From positions 24,768-88,767 of the forward strand of contig JARLIS010000019.1 of the NCBI GenBank assembly GCA_031291615.1: a stretch of DNA of 64,000 nucleotides, written 5' to 3'. Of the stretch, positions 48,586 to 57,182 are shown one piece after another. The stretch's first letter is position 1. Each line of letters opens with the position of its first letter. This stretch comes from Parvibaculum sp. (GTDB lineage Bacteria > Pseudomonadota > Alphaproteobacteria > Parvibaculales > Parvibaculaceae). Both the position numbers and the translations under genes were made by a program. The notes below the pieces were generated by a model, which was given only the letters and a program-made list of their open reading frames with translations, ran no database searches and was not told the DNA's origin.

Positions 48586-49686
48586 TTAAGACAGCGTCGC
48601 CAGCGCTTCCGGCTTGAACGGCATCAGCGCGTCGAAACGGCCTTCGTGAACCTTGCGCGCCCAGGCCGGATCGACGAGGAGCGCACGTCCGACCGCCACG
48701 AGATCGAACTCGCCCGCATCGAGCCGTTCGAGCAGGTCGTCGATGCCGGTCGCCTCCGACGCCTCGCCCATGAAGGAGCCGATGAACTCGCCCGACAGGC
48801 TGACGCTGCCGACCGTGATCGACGGCTTGCCGGTGAGCTTCTTCGTCCAGCCTGCAAGGTTGAGCGACGAGCCCTCGAATTCCGGCTCCCAGAAGCGACG
48901 CTGCGAGCAATGGAAGCAATCGACGCCCGCCTCCGACAGAGGCTTGAGGAACTCGCCCAGCTGTTCCGGCGTATGCGCGAGCTTCACCGAGAAATCCTGC
49001 TGCTTCCACTGTGAGAAACGGAAGATGACCGGGTAGTCCTTGCCCGTCTCGCGCCTGATCGCTTCGACGATCCGCACCCCGAATTCGGTGCGCTTGCGCA
49101 TGCTGCCGCCGAACTCGTCGTTGCGCTCGTTGAGCCCTTCCCAGAAGAACTGGTCGATGAGATAGCCATGTGCGCCATGCACTTCCACGCCGTCGAAGCC
49201 GATGGCCCGGGCGTCTGCCGCCGCCTGCCCGAAGGTGTCGATGACCTTCTGAATGTGCTGCGGGGTCATCGGTTCCGACATCCTGGTGCCGGGTTTGGCG
49301 AGGCCCGAGGGGCCTGCGCTTGCGAGTTCGGGATGCGGCGCCTTCGCCGGAACGCGCGCCATGCCGACGTGCCAGAGCTGCGGCATGATCTTGCCGCCGA
49401 CGCTGTGCACCTCTTCCACCACGCGCTTCCAGCCCTTCAACGAGTCGCCATAGAAATTCGGCACATTCGGGTCCATCGTCGAAACGGGGTCGTTGACCGT
49501 CGTACCTTCGGTGATGATGAGCCCCGTCTCGTTCTCCGCGCGGCGGCGGTAATAGCCGGCCACGTTCTCGCCCGGAATGCCCGCTGGCGACTGCGAGCGC
49601 GTCATGGGCGCCATGACGATGCGATTCGGAATCTCGAGCCCATTGAGCGTGAAGGGTCGGAAAAGCGACTCGACGGAACGGCTCAT
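48586..49686 (-). CDS. NADH:flavin oxidoreductase, Old Yellow Enzyme family
   Basis: 366 residues from ATG 49686, preceded by ggagataag; the open frame extends to 50052 but is antisense to the next gene. Signatures are NRIVMAPMTRS, LWHVGM, GVEVHGAHGYLIDQFFWEGLNERNDEFGGS (substrate-binding His and FMN contacts) and VAVGRALLVDPAWARKV. It reduces activated C=C bonds or nitro esters using FMN and NAD(P)H (xenobiotic reductase/NemA group). Confidence 0.9.
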   Translation of the reverse strand: MSRSVESLFRPFTLNGLEIPNRIVMAPMTRSQSPAGIPGENVAGYYRRRAENETGLIITEGTTVNDPVSTMDPNVPNFYGDSLKGWKRVVEEVHSVGGKIMPQLWHVGMARVPAKAPHPELASAGPSGLAKPGTRMSEPMTPQHIQKVIDTFGQAAADARAIGFDGVEVHGAHGYLIDQFFWEGLNERNDEFGGSMRKRTEFGVRIVEAIRRETGKDYPVIFRFSQWKQQDFSVKLAHTPEQLGEFLKPLSEAGVDCFHCSQRRFWEPEFEGSSLNLAGWTKKLTGKPSITVGSVSLSGEFIGSFMGEASEATGIDDLLERLDAGEFDLVAVGRALLVDPAWARKVHEGRFDALMPFKPEALATLS

Positions 49687-49822
49687 TCTTATCTCCAACA
49701 TAATGCCGTAGAACCTTGCAATTCCCGGCCAATTCAGGTTGAAGTCATAATGACCATTCGCAGCGGGAGCGCAATCTCGGCTCTCGCAAAATCGATGCAG
49801 AAAATTGAACAGGGGGACGCCG

Positions 49823-50722
49823 ATGGGACCCAATCCGGTGCTTGAAAAGCTCGGCTTGAAGGAGAGCGACAGGGTCGCCATCCTGCATGTCGACGATGTC
49901 GGCATGTGCGGCGCGTCGCTGGATGCCTTCGCCGATCTCTGGTCGCGCCGCTCCGTCACCTGCGGATCGGTCATGGTCCCCTGCCCCTGGTTTCGAGCCA
50001 CGGCCGCCTGGGCGCGCGAGCATCCCGACGCCGACCTCGGCGTCCATGCCACGCTGACAAGCGAATGGCCGGGCTATCGCTGGGGCCCAGTCTCGACGCG
50101 CGATCCCGCAAGCGGCCTTATGGACGGCGAGCTTTGTTTCCCGCGCACCTCCGCCGAAGTCGCCCGGGATGCGAACCCCGCCGCGGTCGGGAAAGAACTG
50201 GCGCTTCAGCTTTCGATGGCGCGCGAGTCGGGCATCCTGCCCACGCATCTCGATACGCATATGGGCTCCGTCATGGATGCCGGCATCTATGGCGCCTTCG
50301 TCCAGTCGGCGCTCGATGCGGGCGTGCCGCCCTTCGGTCTGCGCCTCGGCGAGGATCAATGGCGCAAGGGTGGATATGACGGCAAGACGGCCGCCATTCT
50401 GGCCGATACGGTCGAAAAGCTGGAGGCCAGCGGCGTCCCCATGCTCGACCGCATTTTCCAGCTTTCGCTTTCGATCGAGGACGACCGCGCGGCCCGCACG
50501 CGCGACATGGTGGACAAGATCGCGCCCGGCCAGATCGGCTATGTGGTCTTTCACCCGGCTCTCGACACGGCCGAACTCCGCGCCATCTGCCCCGACTGGC
50601 GCTCGCGCGTTTCCGACCACGAGCTTCTGGCGTCGGGAACGATTCGCCGGCACCTGGAGGACCAGGGCGTTAACCTGATCGGTTGCCGCGAACTTCGCGA
50701 CCTGATGCCCGAAAAACATTGA
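49823..50722 (+). CDS. YdjC/ChbG-family carbohydrate deacetylase-like protein
   Basis: 299 residues from ATG 49823, ggggg upstream. HVDDVGMC supplies the metal-binding Asp pair, LGVHATLTSEW and THLDTHMGS further His ligands, consistent with the ChbG/HopBD1-like deacetylase fold. Known members remove acetyl groups from chito-oligosaccharides; many are uncharacterised and act on polysaccharides. It is divergent from the OYE gene. Confidence 0.85.
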   Translation: MGPNPVLEKLGLKESDRVAILHVDDVGMCGASLDAFADLWSRRSVTCGSVMVPCPWFRATAAWAREHPDADLGVHATLTSEWPGYRWGPVSTRDPASGLMDGELCFPRTSAEVARDANPAAVGKELALQLSMARESGILPTHLDTHMGSVMDAGIYGAFVQSALDAGVPPFGLRLGEDQWRKGGYDGKTAAILADTVEKLEASGVPMLDRIFQLSLSIEDDRAARTRDMVDKIAPGQIGYVVFHPALDTAELRAICPDWRSRVSDHELLASGTIRRHLEDQGVNLIGCRELRDLMPEKH

Positions 50723-50808
50723 TGGGGCTGCCTCGGCCGGCAGGGCTTTCCGCCTCCCCGCGCCACCTGCTATTCTTGATACCGGCGTATGTGGAGAGTT
50801 GACGGCTA

Positions 50809-51141
50809 ATGGAGATCAATCGGCAGGCGAAGTTTCAGATCGGTCAGATCGTTCGCCACAGGTTTTATCCCTTTCGGGGCGTGATATTCGACGTCGACCC
50901 GACCTTCAACAATACGGAGGAATGGTGGCAGTCGATCCCCGAGGAAGTGCGCCCGCGCAAGGATCAGCCCTATTACCACCTGCTTGCCGAAAATGCGGAT
51001 ACGGAATATGTCGCCTATGTCTCCGAGCAGAATCTGCTCGCGGATGAAAGCGGCGAGCCCGTTCGCCATCCGCAGGTGAAGGATCTGTTCGGCCCGATGC
51101 GCGACGGCGTGTATACAATCCGGCTCAAGAACGCCCACTGA
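50809..51141 (+). CDS. hspQ: Heat-shock protein HspQ (YccV, hemimethylated-DNA-binding)
   Basis: 110 residues. The YccV-like beta-barrel is recognised from KFQIGQIVRHRFYPFRGVIFDVDPTF, PEEVRPRKDQPYYHLLAEN and TEYVAYVSEQNLL. HspQ is a Lon-protease specificity adaptor and binds hemimethylated origin DNA in E. coli. Start ATG 50809; 31 bases downstream begins the acyltransferase gene. Confidence 0.92.
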   Translation: MEINRQAKFQIGQIVRHRFYPFRGVIFDVDPTFNNTEEWWQSIPEEVRPRKDQPYYHLLAENADTEYVAYVSEQNLLADESGEPVRHPQVKDLFGPMRDGVYTIRLKNAH

Positions 51142-51172
51142 GGCGTCCATCCACAAAGGGGAGTGCAGTCCC

Positions 51173-51895
51173 GTGCGGCGCGACAGGCGGCCATATTTCA
51201 TCCGTCGGTTGCAGGACCGCTATGTTCGCTTCTACACGGATCGCTTTCTGCTTCCCGCCTTCGACGAAGTCGGTCCCGGTCTCGAAGTGACGAGCCCGCG
51301 CGACATCGAAGTCTTCGGCGGCAACGTTTCCATCGGCAAGCACGCGCATATCCATGCGGCGCGCGGCAACATGATCCGCTTTTCCACATGGGACAATGGC
51401 GAGCGGCAGGGTCGCATCACGCTTGGCGACTATGTTCTGGTGAGCCCCGGCTGCCACATCATTTCATCGGTCAGCATTTCGATCGGCAGCAACGCCATGC
51501 TGGCGAGCGGCTGCTACATCTCCGATTCAGATTGGCACGACACTTATGACCGGACGCGCGAGCTGAACAAATTCGCGCCCGTCGTCATCGGTGAAAATGC
51601 CTGGCTCGGTGTCCGCACCATTGTCGGCAAGGGCGTGACGATCGGCGAAAACAGCATCATCGGCGCGGGCTCCGTCGTCACCCGCTCCATCCCGCCGAAC
51701 TGCATCGCGGCCGGAAACCCCGCCCGCGTCGTCCGCGAACTCGATCCCGCGCGGCCGATGCGCAAGCGCGAGGAGCTGTTCCTCGAGCCCGAGCGCATGG
51801 CGCGCGAGATGGATAACCTGATGCGCTTCATCCTGCGCGAGAACACCGTCCTCGGCTGGCTCCGCAGCGTTTTCGCGCCGACGAAACTGGACTAG
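51173..51895 (+). CDS. Hexapeptide-repeat acyltransferase (LbetaH, WbbJ-like)
   Basis: 240 residues from GTG 51173. Repeats such as ISIGSNAMLASGCYI, VVIGENAWLGVRTIV and VTIGENSIIGAGSVV form a left-handed beta-helix, with the catalytic-type His in SDSDWHDTYD. A C-terminal extension (REELFLEPERMAREM) is family-specific. It probably O-acetylates a surface sugar or lipid; no glycan locus is nearby. Follows hspQ closely. Confidence 0.87.
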   Translation: MRRDRRPYFIRRLQDRYVRFYTDRFLLPAFDEVGPGLEVTSPRDIEVFGGNVSIGKHAHIHAARGNMIRFSTWDNGERQGRITLGDYVLVSPGCHIISSVSISIGSNAMLASGCYISDSDWHDTYDRTRELNKFAPVVIGENAWLGVRTIVGKGVTIGENSIIGAGSVVTRSIPPNCIAAGNPARVVRELDPARPMRKREELFLEPERMAREMDNLMRFILRENTVLGWLRSVFAPTKLD

Positions 51896-51907
51896 GCGCG
51901 TTTCGCC

Positions 51908-52495
51908 TCAGGGCGCCTTGGCCGGCTTCGGAAGCGAAGCGATGGCCTTGTCGAACCCGTCTAGCTTGACCGGGATTTTTGCGTCGCCCCGCCCGATCAG
52001 GCGGAAGATGACATTCGCAACCTTGCCGGTCTTCAGCGCCTTGACCTGCTCGGCGGTCAGGATGATGTCCGCCTGGCATCCGGCTTTCCCGCAAAATACG
52101 AAGGGCGCGCCGAATTTCACCTTGTCGTCGATATTGATGCCGATGCCCGGCGGCAGCAGCGTGCCGAGCGGCGTGATGGCGAATGCGCCGAGCTCGCCCG
52201 GCTTCTTGGGAAGATAGCCGACGCCGATATAGAGAATCCGTTCCTCGGCCTCGGTAACGCGGACGTCGACGAAGGCGAAGCAATCCTTGTCTTTCGGATT
52301 CTTCGGATTGACCTCGCACCTTGTGCTCCACGTCCCGAAATTCTTGATGATCGGCGGCGGGGCCTTCTCGGCCGGTGCGGCCGCCGTCGGCGCGGGCGCT
52401 GCCGGGGTCGCGGGATCGGCGCGGGTCGTGGCGACCAGCAGCGGGACGGCAAGCGAGACGGCCAGGGCGCCGAGCGCCAGGCGACGGAAGAGCAT
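51908..52495 (-). CDS. Invasion-associated locus B (IalB)-like secreted protein
   Basis: 195 residues from ATG 52495, aaagga upstream. Signal peptide cleaved about T26-ADP; a Pro/Ala-rich spacer follows. The IalB domain shows NFGTWSTRCEVNPKN, CFAFVDVRV, ILYIGVGYLPK, VFCGKAGCQADI and LPKPA. IalB-like proteins are common periplasmic proteins of alphaproteobacteria and are not virulence-specific. Four Cys suggest two disulfides. Confidence 0.85.
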   Translation of the reverse strand: MLFRRLALGALAVSLAVPLLVATTRADPATPAAPAPTAAAPAEKAPPPIIKNFGTWSTRCEVNPKNPKDKDCFAFVDVRVTEAEERILYIGVGYLPKKPGELGAFAITPLGTLLPPGIGINIDDKVKFGAPFVFCGKAGCQADIILTAEQVKALKTGKVANVIFRLIGRGDAKIPVKLDGFDKAIASLPKPAKAP

Positions 52496-52671
52496 GGTAT
52501 GAAATCCTTTCTTGGGCGTACGGCCCGCCGGACGAACCGCGGCCGGATTATAGCGATATTCTTCCGGGCTTGAGCAGCCACATTCCGGCATGGATGGAAG
52601 TAATCTTAACCGTCTAGACTTGGATCATGCCGGCCGCGCCGAATTATGGCGGGCGGCGGAAAGGCGGATGA

Positions 52672-54486
52672 TTGTTCTTAAGGTTCTTCCTGTGTCTGGG
52701 CTTCGCGGCGGTCTGCCTAGACGGACTGTCGGCGCCCTCCATGGCCGAGCCGCGCCATGCGATCGCCATGCATGGCGAACCGCTCTACCCTCCCGGCTTC
52801 GATCATTTCGCCTACGTGAACCCGAAGGCGCCCAAGGGCGGCGTGGTTCGCTACGCCGCCACGGGCACCTTCGACAGCCTCAACCCCTTCATCGTCCGGG
52901 GAACGCCCGCGGTCGGCCTGCGCGAACATGTCTTCGAGAGTTTGATGGCGCGGAGCTACGACGAGCCCTTCAGCCTTTACGGCCTTTTGGCCGAAACGAT
53001 TGAAACGCCGCCCGACCGAAGCTGGGTCGCCTTCCGCCTTCGCCCCGAAGCGCGTTTTTCGGACGGCACGCCGGTCACGATCGACGATGTGGTCTATTCG
53101 CTGGAGACGCTGCGCGACAAGGGCCGTCCCAACTACAAATCCTACTTCTCGAAAGTGACCCGCATCGAGCGGCCCGACGCGCTGACGGTCAAATTCCTCA
53201 TCGCCCCGGAACCCGGAGCGAGCGGTACCGACCGGGAGCTTCCGCTGATCCTCGGCCTCATGCCGATCATTCCGAAGCACGTCTATGCGAAACGGCAATT
53301 CGACCGGTCGAGCCTCGAAACACCCATCGGCAGCGGCCCCTACACCGTGGAGTCGATCAAGCCCGGCGCACGCATCGTCTATCGGCTCAATCAGCAATAT
53401 TGGGGCCGCAATCTCGCCGTGAACCGGGGCCAGAACAACTTCGCGCAGCTCCTCTACGACTACTACCGCGACTCCAATGCCTCCTTCGAGGCCTTCAAGA
53501 CGGGTCTCTACGATGCGCGTCCCGAAAGCGATCCCGGCCGCTGGACGAGCGAGTTCAACTTCCCCGCCGTGCGCGACGGACGCGTCCGCAAGGTCGCATT
53601 CCGGACATCGCTTCCCTCCGGCATGCTCGGCCTCGTCTTCAACACGCGACGTCCCGTCTTCGCCGACCGTCAGGTCCGCATTGCGCTGACATACCTCTTC
53701 GACTTCGACTGGGTGAACCGCACTCTCTATCACGGCGTCTACGCGCGCACGCAAAGCTACTTCGACAATTCCGAACTTTCCTCTCATGGCCGTCCGGCCA
53801 GCGCCGCCGAGCGGGCGCTCCTCGCGCCCTTCCCCGGCGCGGTCACTCCCGAAATCATGGCGCACGGATATGACGCGCCTGTCGGCGATCCCGCCGGACA
53901 AAACCGCACCGGCCGCCTCAAGGCGCTCGAACTGCTGCGCAAGGCGGGATACGAAATCCGCGCCGGCCGCCTCGTCAACGTCAAGACCGGGCAGCCTCTC
54001 GCCTTCGAGATATTGGTCGCAACGCCCTCCGACGAACGCCTCGCGCTGACCTATGCCAGCATGGTCCGCCGCGCGGTCATCGACGCGCTTGTGCGCAAAG
54101 TCGATCCGAGCCAGTATCAGGGCCGCCTCGACGCCTTCGACTACGACATGATCTTCTTCCAATGGCTGGGGTCTTTATCGCCGGGCAACGAGCAGAGCTT
54201 CCGTTGGGGCTCGCAGGCGGCGGACGAAACCGGCTCCTACAACTACATGGGCGCGAAGGAAACGGCCATCGACGCGATGATTTCCGCGCTGCTCGCCGCC
54301 CGCTCCCGCGAGAGTTTCGTTGCCGCCGTCCGCGCCCTCGACCGCGTTCTGCTCTCCGGCAACTATGTCATTCCGCTTTTCTACTCGCCCGACCAGTGGG
54401 TCGCTTTGTGGTCGAAGGTCAAATATCCTGAGCGCGCGTCGCTCTATGGCTACCGCAGCGACACGTGGTGGACAGACGAAAAATAA
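52672..54486 (+). CDS. Peptide-type ABC transporter substrate-binding protein (YejA-like)
   Basis: 604 residues from TTG 52672 (aaaggcgg upstream). An N-terminal signal peptide (FFLCLGFAAVCLDGLSAPSMA) leads to a SBP_bac_5 domain: AIAMHGEPLYPPGFDHFAYVNP, GGVVRYAATGTFDSLNPF, FRLRPEARFSDGTPVTIDDV. The style matches the YejA/oligopeptide and microcin C group. No permease or ATPase genes of an ABC system are adjacent, so it is an orphan binding protein here. Confidence 0.88.
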   Translation: MFLRFFLCLGFAAVCLDGLSAPSMAEPRHAIAMHGEPLYPPGFDHFAYVNPKAPKGGVVRYAATGTFDSLNPFIVRGTPAVGLREHVFESLMARSYDEPFSLYGLLAETIETPPDRSWVAFRLRPEARFSDGTPVTIDDVVYSLETLRDKGRPNYKSYFSKVTRIERPDALTVKFLIAPEPGASGTDRELPLILGLMPIIPKHVYAKRQFDRSSLETPIGSGPYTVESIKPGARIVYRLNQQYWGRNLAVNRGQNNFAQLLYDYYRDSNASFEAFKTGLYDARPESDPGRWTSEFNFPAVRDGRVRKVAFRTSLPSGMLGLVFNTRRPVFADRQVRIALTYLFDFDWVNRTLYHGVYARTQSYFDNSELSSHGRPASAAERALLAPFPGAVTPEIMAHGYDAPVGDPAGQNRTGRLKALELLRKAGYEIRAGRLVNVKTGQPLAFEILVATPSDERLALTYASMVRRAVIDALVRKVDPSQYQGRLDAFDYDMIFFQWLGSLSPGNEQSFRWGSQAADETGSYNYMGAKETAIDAMISALLAARSRESFVAAVRALDRVLLSGNYVIPLFYSPDQWVALWSKVKYPERASLYGYRSDTWWTDEK

Positions 54487-54501
54487 AAGGGAGTTATCCG
54501 C

Positions 54502-55425
54502 GTGAGTCTTCCGAATGGATGGCGTGAGCGCCTGAAACTGCCGCTCGTCGCCGCGCCGATGTTTCTGATCTCCGGACCCGACCTTGTCATCGCGCCCTGC
54601 CGCGAAGGCGTCATTGGCACCTTCCCGACGCCGAATGCCCGCACCGTCGAGGTGCTGGACGAATGGCTCGACCGGATCACGACATCGCTCACCGAAGACC
54701 ACGCGCCCTGGGCGGCGAACCTCGTCGTTCATCGCTCGAACAGCCGCCTCGCCGAAGACCTCGCCCTCGTCGAAAAATATCGCGCGCCCCTCGTCATCAC
54801 CGCGCTCGGCAGCCCGCGCGACATCGTCGAGCGCGTGCATAATTATGGCGGCCTCGTTTTCGCCGATGTGAATTCCGTCGCCTTCGCGCGCAAGGCCGTG
54901 GCGGCGGGCGTGGACGGCCTCGTCCTCGTTGCGGCGGGCGCCGGCGGCCATACCGGCCAGATGACGGGCTTTTCATTCGTTCCCGCGATACGCGAGTTTT
55001 TCGACGGCCCCGTCATACTTGGCGGCGGCATCACAAATGGCGCCGGCATCCGCGCGGCGGAAGTTCTCGGCGCGGATCTCGCCTATATGGGAACGCGCTT
55101 CATCGCCTGCGCCGAAAGTCAGGCGAGCGACGCATACCGTGAAATGCTGATCGGCTCGACGGTGGAAGATCTCGTGCTGACGCGCGCCATCACCGGCGTC
55201 GCCGCCAATTGGCTGAAGCCCAGCATCGCGCGCGCGGGCCTCGACCTTGCTTCGCTCGAAGCCAATCCCGAAATCGACTTCACCGATCCGCAAGGCGGCG
55301 CGCGCCGCTGGGCGCAGGTCTGGTCCGCCGGCCACGGCGTCGGCGCCATAGACCGCGTCGAGCCCGCATCGGATTTGATCGGCCGCCTCAAATCGGAATA
55401 CGAAGCCGCGAGGCGCCGTGCATGA
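54502..55425 (+). CDS. Nitronate monooxygenase (2-nitropropane dioxygenase)-like
   Basis: 307 residues from GTG 54502, agggag upstream. FMN TIM-barrel with LVAAPMFLISGPDLVIA, AGAGGHTGQMTGFSF (catalytic His) and GPVILGGGITNG, then GADLAYMGTRFIAC. Such enzymes oxidise alkyl nitronates, or act as enoyl reductase-like FMN proteins. The gene ends in ATGA overlapping a CoA-ligase start, an unusual pairing. Confidence 0.88.
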   Translation: MSLPNGWRERLKLPLVAAPMFLISGPDLVIAPCREGVIGTFPTPNARTVEVLDEWLDRITTSLTEDHAPWAANLVVHRSNSRLAEDLALVEKYRAPLVITALGSPRDIVERVHNYGGLVFADVNSVAFARKAVAAGVDGLVLVAAGAGGHTGQMTGFSFVPAIREFFDGPVILGGGITNGAGIRAAEVLGADLAYMGTRFIACAESQASDAYREMLIGSTVEDLVLTRAITGVAANWLKPSIARAGLDLASLEANPEIDFTDPQGGARRWAQVWSAGHGVGAIDRVEPASDLIGRLKSEYEAARRRA

Positions 55426-57098
55426 TCCTCGCGCCGCCGGATCAGATCGACGTCTATACGGCGCAAGGCTGGTGGGGCACCGATACGCTCGATGATCTTT
55501 TTCGCCGTAACGCCAAGGCGACGCCCGGCCGTCTCGCCGTCGCCGACCCACCGAACCGTTCTGACATAACGGGCGGCAAGCCGCGCCGCCTCACCTATTC
55601 GGAACTTTCGCACGAAGTCGAATGCTTCGCCTCGATGCTGCTCGATCGCGGGCTCGCCAAGGACGATGTGATCCTCGTCCAGCTTGCGAATACGGTCGAA
55701 CTGGTCGTGACATATCTCGCGGCCTGGCGGCTTGGAATCGTCGTCTCGCCGGTGCCCGTGCAATGGCGGGCGCATGAATTGGGTGACATACTTTCTTTCG
55801 TCGGCGCCAAGGCGGTCGTCACCGCGCGCAATATTCGCGGGCATGATCACGCCGGAATGTTTGCATCGCTGAAGCCGCGCCCGTCCGCACTGCGCCATAT
55901 CGTCGTGATCGACGAGGAGCGGCTGCCGCAGACCTCGACCGTCCGCATAGCTGCGCATCGAAAATCCCATCCTGTCGATGCAAACGAAGCGGCGACGATC
56001 TGCTGGACATCCGGCACCGAAGCGCGGCCGAAAGGCGTACCTCGCAGCCACAATCACTGGCTGATGGCGGGTGTAGCCTGCGGCGACGCCGCAGATATCC
56101 AGCCGGGCGACGTGATCATGACGCCCTTCCCGCTCGTCAACATGGCGGCCATCGGCGGCACTTTCATGCCTTGGCTGATGTGCGGCGGCACGCTGATCCT
56201 GCACCATCCCTTCGACCTGCCGGTTTTCCTCCGCCAGCTTGTCGAGGAGAAGGTTGCCTATACCGTGGCTCCGCCGGCCATCCTGACCATGCTGCTCAAG
56301 GAAGAGGAGCTTCTGGCGCGCCTCGATCTCTCGGCGCTGAAATGCGTCGGCTCAGGCTCCGCCGCGCTTTCACCCTGGATGGTGAAGACATGGCAGGAGA
56401 AATATGGCCTGCCCATCGTCAATATCTTCGGGTCCAACGAGGGCACCTGCCTTATCGGCGGTGCGGCCGATGTGCCCGATCCGGAAGACCGCGCGCTCTA
56501 TTTCCCCCGCTTCGGCGTTACGGGACTTGAATGGCCGGCGCGCATAGCGGACTGGATCGACACCAAACTCGTGGACATTCAGACCGGCGAGACGATTATG
56601 GAAGCCGGCAGACCCGGCGAGCTGCTTCTGCGCGGTCCGACGCTCTTCGCCGGATACTTCCGCGCCGGCGATGGCGGAGGCCCGGTCGATGCGATAGATG
56701 CCGATGGCTTCTTCCACACGGGGGACGTTTTCGAAATTGCGGGCCCCGGGAACCGCTATTATCGTTTTGTCGAACGCGCCAAGGACATCATCATCCGCGG
56801 CGGCATGAATATCTCGCCGGGCGAGATCGACGGCCTTCTTGCGGGCCATCCGAAACTTGCAGACGCCGCCGCAATCGGCGTCGCCGACGCCGTCATGGGC
56901 GAACGCATCTGCGCCGTTGTCGTCCCGAAGCCGGGCGAAACCGTCACGCTCGAAGAATTACGCGCGTTTCTCGTCTCAAGCGAAGTGGCGAGCTACAAAC
57001 TTCCTGAACGAATGGAGATCGTCGAAGCCCTGCCGCGAAATCCGGTCGGAAAAGTTCTGCGTAGGGCCTTGCGCGAAGCGCTCCGAGTATCAACATAA
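55422..57098 (+). CDS. AMP-forming acyl/aryl-CoA ligase 1
   Basis: 558 residues from ATG 55422, four-base overlap with the previous gene. The adenylate-forming motif CWTSGTEARPKGVPRSH replaces the more usual TSGTTG, the A5 region is FGSNEGTCLI, and the A8/A10 motifs are DGFFHTGDVF and LPRNPVGKVLRR. It activates a carboxylic acid via the acyl-AMP. Substrate unknown; proximity to FadL suggests a hydrophobic acid. Confidence 0.9.
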   Translation: MILAPPDQIDVYTAQGWWGTDTLDDLFRRNAKATPGRLAVADPPNRSDITGGKPRRLTYSELSHEVECFASMLLDRGLAKDDVILVQLANTVELVVTYLAAWRLGIVVSPVPVQWRAHELGDILSFVGAKAVVTARNIRGHDHAGMFASLKPRPSALRHIVVIDEERLPQTSTVRIAAHRKSHPVDANEAATICWTSGTEARPKGVPRSHNHWLMAGVACGDAADIQPGDVIMTPFPLVNMAAIGGTFMPWLMCGGTLILHHPFDLPVFLRQLVEEKVAYTVAPPAILTMLLKEEELLARLDLSALKCVGSGSAALSPWMVKTWQEKYGLPIVNIFGSNEGTCLIGGAADVPDPEDRALYFPRFGVTGLEWPARIADWIDTKLVDIQTGETIMEAGRPGELLLRGPTLFAGYFRAGDGGGPVDAIDADGFFHTGDVFEIAGPGNRYYRFVERAKDIIIRGGMNISPGEIDGLLAGHPKLADAAAIGVADAVMGERICAVVVPKPGETVTLEELRAFLVSSEVASYKLPERMEIVEALPRNPVGKVLRRALREALRVST

Positions 57099-57182
57099 AG
57101 ACTTCTACGGGAATTCAAGTGCAGCAAATCGCATCCGCCACGCGGATCGCGGTGCATGTCGGCTATTGCCCGGAGGAATCTT

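Noticed and set aside
49687..50052. Extended N-terminus of the Old Yellow Enzyme frame
   Set aside because: It is antisense to the YdjC-type gene; the MSRSVESLFRPF start at 49686 has a proper ribosome site.
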